A stretch of 64,000 nucleotides of DNA from positions 1,161,108 through 1,225,107 of the forward strand of contig NW_003314277.1 of the NCBI RefSeq assembly GCF_000143415.4. The letters run 5' to 3'. The DNA comes from Selaginella moellendorffii. Its lineage: Eukaryota; Streptophyta; Lycopodiopsida; Selaginellales; Selaginellaceae. The notes beneath the pieces were generated by a model. It was not told the DNA's origin. It saw only the letters and a program-made list of their open reading frames with translations, and did no database searches. A program made the translations under genes and the position numbers. Every line of letters begins with the position of its first letter. Within the stretch, counting starts at the first letter, position 1. This document shows, one piece after another, positions 58,901 to 64,000 of the stretch.

Positions 58901-58969
58901 CAGCAACACAAAGCAGGAGGGGGAGTAGCAGCGGGAGGAGGAAAGCGTGCAAAGCGAACCACGATTTGA
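55936..58969 (+). CDS. SHOC1: SHOC1/ZIP2-like meiotic crossover protein (XPF-like)
   Basis: Two exons, 55,936-57,714 and 57,767-58,969 (52-nt phase-0 intron); 993 aa. The N-terminus MRLRYLDADFF resembles the start of plant SHOC1. An acidic, repeat-like region with several FEKLVIIPELSLPY / YEKLVLVPELSLRC blocks follows (residues 240-340). The XPF-nuclease-like domain (CTEIFVVNSRLVNKHGLISR to about 660) lacks the nuclease ERKxxxD signature. A HhH-like block (LTESPAINPLTAHAIL) is near residue 690. The C-terminal tail is Ser/Lys-rich with nuclear-signal-like KRKD and KRKKP clusters. In other plants SHOC1 with PTD binds branched DNA to promote class I crossovers. The protein is shorter than Arabidopsis SHOC1. 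Confidence 0.8.
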
Positions 58970-59508
58970 CAACTCGGAACAAAACTTTGGAAACCAGGTT
59001 CCAATCACCAGGTTCCCGGGATCTCTCTCTTTCTCTTCGTTTTACACGTCACTCAACTGGATCAAAATGCAAATTCAATGCCAACTTCGTGTGCCAATTA
59101 CAATGGGCATTAAAATCCATATGGAATTTAGAGAACCAGTAGTGGAGAAATCTCGAAAACTCTCATCCATCAACGAACACTGTGCCCTACGGATACAGAT
59201 AGAATTTTCTCTTGCAATTGCAAAACGTAAGTTAGTATATAAACATAAGACTTCTAGTTTGCAAACTAGTAATAGCTTCAATACAAAATAGAAAAGGTAA
59301 AGATCAAACCCTAAAATGGAGAATCTTGTAAATATTCGACAAAGATCTAAAATATTCGATAAAGGTCGAAAAGGTGGTAGATCTTTCAATCTTTGAAAAA
59401 GTATGGATTCCAAGTAGGTTGCTCATACTATGTCCGAGACTTCTAGCGCGATCTTCAAAACCTCTCGCTCCACGCCAAGTTCTCCCTCGTGTTGCTCTCG
59501 CGACCAAG
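58970..59508. other. Intergenic: 3' flank of SHOC1 and 5' flank of 8-Cys gene 2
   Basis: 540 bp without supported ORF. AT-rich around 59,200-59,400 with a repeated aatattcga block (59,332, 59,350). Confidence 0.4.
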
Positions 59509-59877
59509 ATGACAATCCCCCAGCGCTTCTTCTGGCTGCTGTGCTGCTGCTATCTCCACTGCTGCTGCTCTTGTTTCTCGTCACCCAATCTGTGCGACCA
59601 AGTCCGGGAGGAGTTCCAGCCCTGCCTCGTCTCGGCCTTCGACATCCTGCCTCCACCGCCATCGCCAGAATGCTGCAGCGCACTCCGAGCTCTCACCCAC
59701 GACGACGCCTGCGCTTGCACCACTTCCAAGCACGTCCGCTGGAGCCAGCTCGCCTCATCGCTTCTGTACGGCCAAAGCCCCCAGATGATCCCCAACTGGC
59801 CAGCCATCGACAAAATCCCCTTCCAGTGTGGCATCCCGTCCTCCCGTTTCACGTACCGCTGCAAGAGATCCCCATAG
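59509..59877 (+). CDS. 8-Cys lipid-transfer-like protein 2
   Basis: Intronless, 122 aa from MTIPQRF; the frame is open 45 codons upstream with another ATG but that segment is basic and would bury the signal peptide. The hydrophobic leader is unusually Cys-rich (LLCCCYLHCCCSCF), then the 8-Cys framework: NLC, QPC, PECC, ACAC, FQC, YRC. It shares DILPPPPSPECCSALRALT with the 52-kb paralogue. Secreted lipid-binding role inferred from the family. The extra cysteines in the leader would be removed with the signal peptide. Confidence 0.75.
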   Translation: MTIPQRFFWLLCCCYLHCCCSCFSSPNLCDQVREEFQPCLVSAFDILPPPPSPECCSALRALTHDDACACTTSKHVRWSQLASSLLYGQSPQMIPNWPAIDKIPFQCGIPSSRFTYRCKRSP

Positions 59878-60333
59878 CCAAGGAACACTAGTTAGAATAA
59901 CGAACTCGTCACGCAAATCAAAATCGCTTTGTTTTTCTTTACCAGACGCTTGGTACCGATCGGGTTGAAACAAAAAATCTCTCTTTTATACATATGAACA
60001 GACAGCCACATTTCCCTGCTGCCATCAGTCCAAAAAATTGTAATTCGCAGAAAGAAATGTGAAGAAAAAAAAAAAGAGGTGCCTACATTGTCAAGCTCTC
60101 GGTTATTCACACTCGCGCAACAGCCTGGGCCTCTCCTTGACGTGAATCTTTTCGCGCACGTCCTTTCCCACCAGCTTCAAGTTCTTTATTCTGTAACAGC
60201 ATTTTCAACCGCGTTAGAAACAAGCGCCGCAAACAGAAAGGGAAGAAGTAGCTCACCTAAGTCGACACAATGCCTACGTGAAGAAAGATTTTCTCCTCCC
60301 GTGCGCGCGAATGCTGTGAAGAAATCGTCCGTG
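59878..60333. other. Convergent 3' regions of 8-Cys gene 2 and NOT4
   Basis: 456 bp; no independent gene. Plus-strand ORF codons from 60,079 onward run antisense to NOT4 and are chance. Confidence 0.4.
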
Positions 60334-63066
60334 CTATACAAATGCCCCCTGAATATCGGCCTGGAAAGACTGCTCGCTCATGTAGTGATCGAAGGCTTGG
60401 TTTCTGTTCGAGGAGAAGATACTGTCGCCATCGCCAGGTCTCATGGAGTTCGGAACTCCCGTGCTACCCAATCCGATGCCACCTCTCTTGAACTTCGCCA
60501 AGGCCTCAGCGCTGTAACCCCCTACCCAGCTATTATCTACTGTCGAAACGGCCCTGTAGTTCCTCGCAGAACTTGGAGAATACGGAGAGAGTGGATTGTC
60601 GTACTGCCTCGCCAAAGCACCCACGTCGCCATGGTCTGTAGGAGGGAAAAACTGCCGAATGCCTGCTTTATGTTGAAGCCGCATCGTCCTAGAGATATCG
60701 TTCTGCAAAGGGCTTCGACCAACCGCCATAATCGCAGGATCAATGAGATCGAATTCGTTGAGTCGGCCACCTATACAAGACATCCTGGATCGAGCATTGA
60801 GCAAATGAAAGGCGACATACCTGCAGGACTGGGGGGCATACTGCTAGAGCTCCTGAGAGAGAACCCCGGAGGAGGAACCGAAGTACCAGAGAATCCCGGC
60901 GGTGCAAACAACCGTGCCTTCATCGTAGAGGTATGCACTGAAAACAAAAGAGAAGAAATAAGTGAAAACTACTGTAGCTCACATAGCTTACCAGGATCAG
61001 CAGACGATATCGACTGGCTTCTAGAGAGCAACGGTGCTTCCACGGGAAATCCACCCAGCGCACTCTCAAGAGCATGTTGATTGCTGGTCGACGGTTCGTA
61101 GCCTATGTCTTCCTGACGAGCGAAAGAAAAGCGTGACTGCTGCTTCCCATGAGGCTTCCAAGGAAGAGGAGACTCCAGAAAATCGTCAGCCGGCTTTGGT
61201 GTAGTTCTCCCGGTCAGGAAAAGCTTTGTCAAATCTCCTGGACTCGCACCGTCCTCACTGAAGTCCATGGTCAATATGTCAGCTATGATGTTACTTTCGG
61301 CAGGTTCGTTGCTCGTCGCTCGCGCAAGCTTTGGATCCAGAGAGCTTGAAGAACTGCTCGGCCTTGGAGTTTCTGTGTCTTGAACACCAAGGTCCAGTCT
61401 TTCTAACGCAGAGATCATGTTGCTCTCGGCACGAGGAGGGCTCAAAATCTCGGAGCATAGTGCATGTCCATTGGGAAGATCGGAGCCAAGACTGATACTC
61501 ATCTCGCCGACGTTCAACTGAACCGGACTATCACTGGCTGCTTTCTCCTGAAAGGAGTCCCCATCATGCTGTGAATCCATAGATGATCGGTATGCATGAA
61601 CAGGACTGGTGCTTTCTTGACTGGAGTCTGTTTGAGGTTCGACTTTCATGGTCTTTGCTGGTGTGTCTCGCATACCCCTGTCGAAGAATATTGTAAGTGG
61701 AAAAACAAAAAGTGGACGTCCTACCATGCAGCAGCTGGAGGAAGATTAGTCAGCTTCGGCACAGGAGAACTAGCTGGCTTTGAGACTGGAACTTTGTTCG
61801 GAGTTTGTTGACTTTGTCCCATCTGGCAAGTTAAAAAACGTCGTGAAATGATGTACAAGCTTAAAACAAACAGAATGCATACCGCAGCTGAGCAGCTCCC
61901 TTCCGCAGGTGGCGGCAAGACTCCGGCGGCCCGATGAGGCGGCCTTGTAAGATCATTAAACTGGATCTTACTGGAAGAAGCTAAAAGTCAGTGCAAGCGA
62001 AAGATGGTCAGGATCGACACATACTTGCCATACTTTGCAATCATCTCCTCCTTGGTATAGCTGTCCTCGTCGGGCCCCTCGTCATGCAAGTATAGACAAT
62101 CCGGGTTGTTGCACGGCTTCACAAGGCGAGTCAGTAAGAGCAATCGGAAAATTAAACGAGACTCACCAAATTCTTTAGCCACGAGTTACAATACTTGTTA
62201 GTCCCGAAACAAGCTCTGCAGCCAGAAACAAATTTATCAGTCGCGCATTACTATCTGATGATTGTAGTTCATACCTCAACAACTTTCCCTCAAAGATGCA
62301 ACCATCTATAGCATTTATGCATTTCACTGCATCATCATCTCTGACAAAAGTCACATACCTGACGAAGAATAACCTGTGTGAGTTCTCAAACACAAAAGCT
62401 GAACAAACGAAAACGTACACGCTTGCAGTGGGACCATTATGCGAATGCTGCCTAGATACCGCAACCTTCAAAATCTTGCCATACTGCCCAAAAAAATCTC
62501 GCCTCTCCAGCATCTGCTTCACACGGCATGGCGTTACCAAGACGCGAAGAACAGAGAAACAAAGTGTCACCTCTTCATCAGCGAAGTTCACCGGAAAGCC
62601 GACAATGTAGACGAGATTACGCTGTACTACTCGTACATTGCTTAGATGCTTTCTTCCCTCCTGCGTCTTCGACTTGGCCTTGTGCGATTTCCTCTTGCTG
62701 GCTGTAAACTCGAGCCTTGCAATCACAAAGACGAGCAAAGAATCAGCCTTTTCCTCTCACAGCCTCATCTAAAGTCTAAAGTTCTTACTCGGAGCAGCTT
62801 AGCCGCGTCCCGACGACCTTGTCCTTGTCATATGGCGTTCGGCATGCCGGGCACCGCCCTTCGGTGTTCTCCTTGGCCGCATTTTCCATCACCTGGTGCC
62901 AGCACCACACGCAAATCTGCGAAGCACACACACGGATTATCGACAACGCTCCACCGATTTCTTCTTCCACAGCTCAAACCTGGTAGCCGCAGTGGCACGG
63001 CTTCAAGTGCCGGTCCGTAATATCCATCTCCTCCATGCACAGCGGGCAGTCCAAATCCTCCTCCAT
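60334..63066 (-). CDS. NOT4: NOT4-like E3 ligase of the CCR4-NOT complex (RING + RRM)
   Basis: Twelve exons traced, all phases consistent, 701 aa. Key ones are 63,066-62,980, 62,916-62,789, 62,715-62,571, 62,513-62,419, 62,358-62,275, 62,215-62,167, 62,116-62,025, 61,677-60,992 and 60,770-60,334. The NOT4-type C4C4 RING is at the N-terminus (CPLCMEEMDITD, CHCGYQICVWCW, GRCPACRTPY). A linker (KRKSHKAKSK), an RRM (NLVYIVGFPVNFADEE to VKCINAIDG) and a CCCH-like finger (ACFGTNKYCNSWL, PCNNPDCLYLH) follow; the tail is Ser/Pro-rich. It ubiquitinates stalled or mRNA-decay-linked targets. The intron before the last exon is only 50 nt; the stop at 60,334 is the first in frame, a further exon cannot be excluded. 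Confidence 0.9.
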
Positions 63067-63570
63067 CGCGACGAGCAAGCTGGAATTTCCGCGAGGAATT
63101 GCCGACGATTGCGTCGAAAAGCCCTAGGAGCCCGGCCCAAAACCCTACAGCTAGAGTGGATCTCCAAGCTCGCGCCGACTAGTCCACGACCTTTCGCGCA
63201 TCCACCATCGCCGCGCCTAATCTCTCGCAGGCCACTCTTTCTTCTCAATCCCTAGCGCCTTGCCGTCCTCCTAGCGGAAAAAATAATCGTAGAAGCGGCG
63301 TTTCGAGGGCCGCGATCGTGCCACGTACGACCAACGCATCCCGGTCGTTGATACGGCGCTTAATGCTCCTATTTGGTTAGCATGCTAAAAAAAGGCAAAA
63401 CGAAGAGAGAATCGGACAGGAATGATTCCGGTTATGAGTATATTCCTCTTTCAGACTTTGACACGAAGCGAATTGTTCCTGGAAGAACACGAGATCACAA
63501 GCCTGTGGCTTTCTTGTGAGAACTCTCGCATCGAAATCATAGAAGAACAAGATTAAACCTTACTTCTTTC
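63067..63570. promoter_or_regulatory. Upstream flank of NOT4 / 3' flank of right-edge gene
   Basis: About 500 bp. Immediately upstream of NOT4 the sequence contains aaaaccctaca and agccctag (63,115-63,150), plant telo-box-like motifs. No independent gene. Confidence 0.4.
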
Positions 63571-64000
63571 TTACTTGGTTGGCAGTGTCGATCTCTTGGC
63601 ACCGCATTCCGAGCAAAACTTTGCATCCGATCGACCATAAGGAACGTCGCATTTGTCACACCTTTCTCCCGGAGTACATGGAGTCTTCTCGCAATCAAAA
63701 ATTTCTCTCGTGAGTTCTCGCGGAAAGAAAGAAAAGAATCGGTAGAAACTCTCACAGTCGTGCACGGGAGCGACCACTTTTGTCGTCCTTTGGAACCGGA
63801 GCTGGAGCCCCCGACTTCCACTTCAACCTGTGCAAATCCATGATCAAAGCTGAGAGGAGATGAAGGCGAGCACGAAGTTTAATCCAGATCTGTTTAGATT
63901 GTGCAAGCATTAGATGACAAGCTTCCAAAGTTCTCGGAGATAAAAGTACTTGCCTTCAATCTCGAAGCCCCAGAGGAAGATGGTCCAGCAGCCTGTTCTG
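63571..64000 (-). CDS. 3' part of an unidentified gene with C-terminal zinc-ribbon-like motif
   Basis: The minus-strand frame 63,777-63,571 ends with CDKCDVPYGRSDAKFCSECG then AKRSTLPTK and a stop; the four Cys (CxxC-x11-CxxC) look like a zinc ribbon. Farther upstream, a Gly/Ser-rich stretch (GGSSSGSKG, near 63,800) and another (GPSSSGASRLK, 63,955-63,990) suggest earlier exons, but I could not fix the splice junctions and phases. The 5' part is outside the window. Function unknown. Confidence 0.45.

Noticed and set aside
60079-61080. 333-codon plus-strand ORF
   Set aside because: Lies antisense to the last exons of NOT4; no recognisable domain.

Overview
The window looks like nuclear DNA of a vascular plant, most likely a lycophyte such as Selaginella. 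This is an inference: genes are compact with introns of about 50-70 nt, two long intronless PLS-type PPR genes are present, several genes have typical plant architectures (two-domain GTP cyclohydrolase I, fused RIBA, A-type P450, 8-Cys lipid-transfer proteins), and they sit beside AT-rich repeat blocks. All exon structures below were read by eye from GT-AG signals, phase and family similarity.

Layout. 1-13,750 is repeat territory: a decayed Ty3/gypsy element with its 3' LTR, a ~600-bp-arm inverted repeat, a heavily mutated LINE, and about 4.5 kb of AT-rich DNA without genes. 14,099-17,640 holds one intact cytochrome P450 and two P450 5'-end fragments. 18,930-22,522 holds a PPR gene and a scrambled partial copy of it. 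22,780-24,802 holds gypsy fragments in both orientations and a long fold-back repeat. From 25.4 kb the window becomes gene-dense: a small Cys/Trp/Tyr repeat secreted protein, a pectin-methylesterase-like protein with substituted catalytic residues, GTP cyclohydrolase I, a type II DnaJ, RIBA (GTP cyclohydrolase II + DHBP synthase), mitochondrial EF-Ts, then a ~3.1-3.6 kb tandem duplication, NAA15, UCH, a type II membrane protein, a USP, two lipid-transfer-like proteins, a second PPR gene, SHOC1, NOT4 and the 3' part of an unidentified gene at the right edge.

Most interesting parts. (1) The tandem duplication 34.6-41.3 kb copied EF-Ts exons 2-8, a small secreted repeat protein and a helicase-C-like gene. 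At its junction the upstream flank and start codon of a neighbouring ORF became joined in frame to EF-Ts exon 2, giving a possible new chimeric EF-Ts without exon 1. (2) The small secreted proteins (three copies) are built from a 28-residue C/W/Y-rich unit that I do not recognise. (3) One copy of the helicase-C-like gene was broken by a ~511-bp insertion whose empty site is preserved in the other copy. (4) The PME-like protein lacks four of the expected catalytic residues. Several genes are in close divergent pairs (PPR/SHOC1, NAA15/UCH, DnaJ/RIBA, PME/GCH1) that may share promoters.
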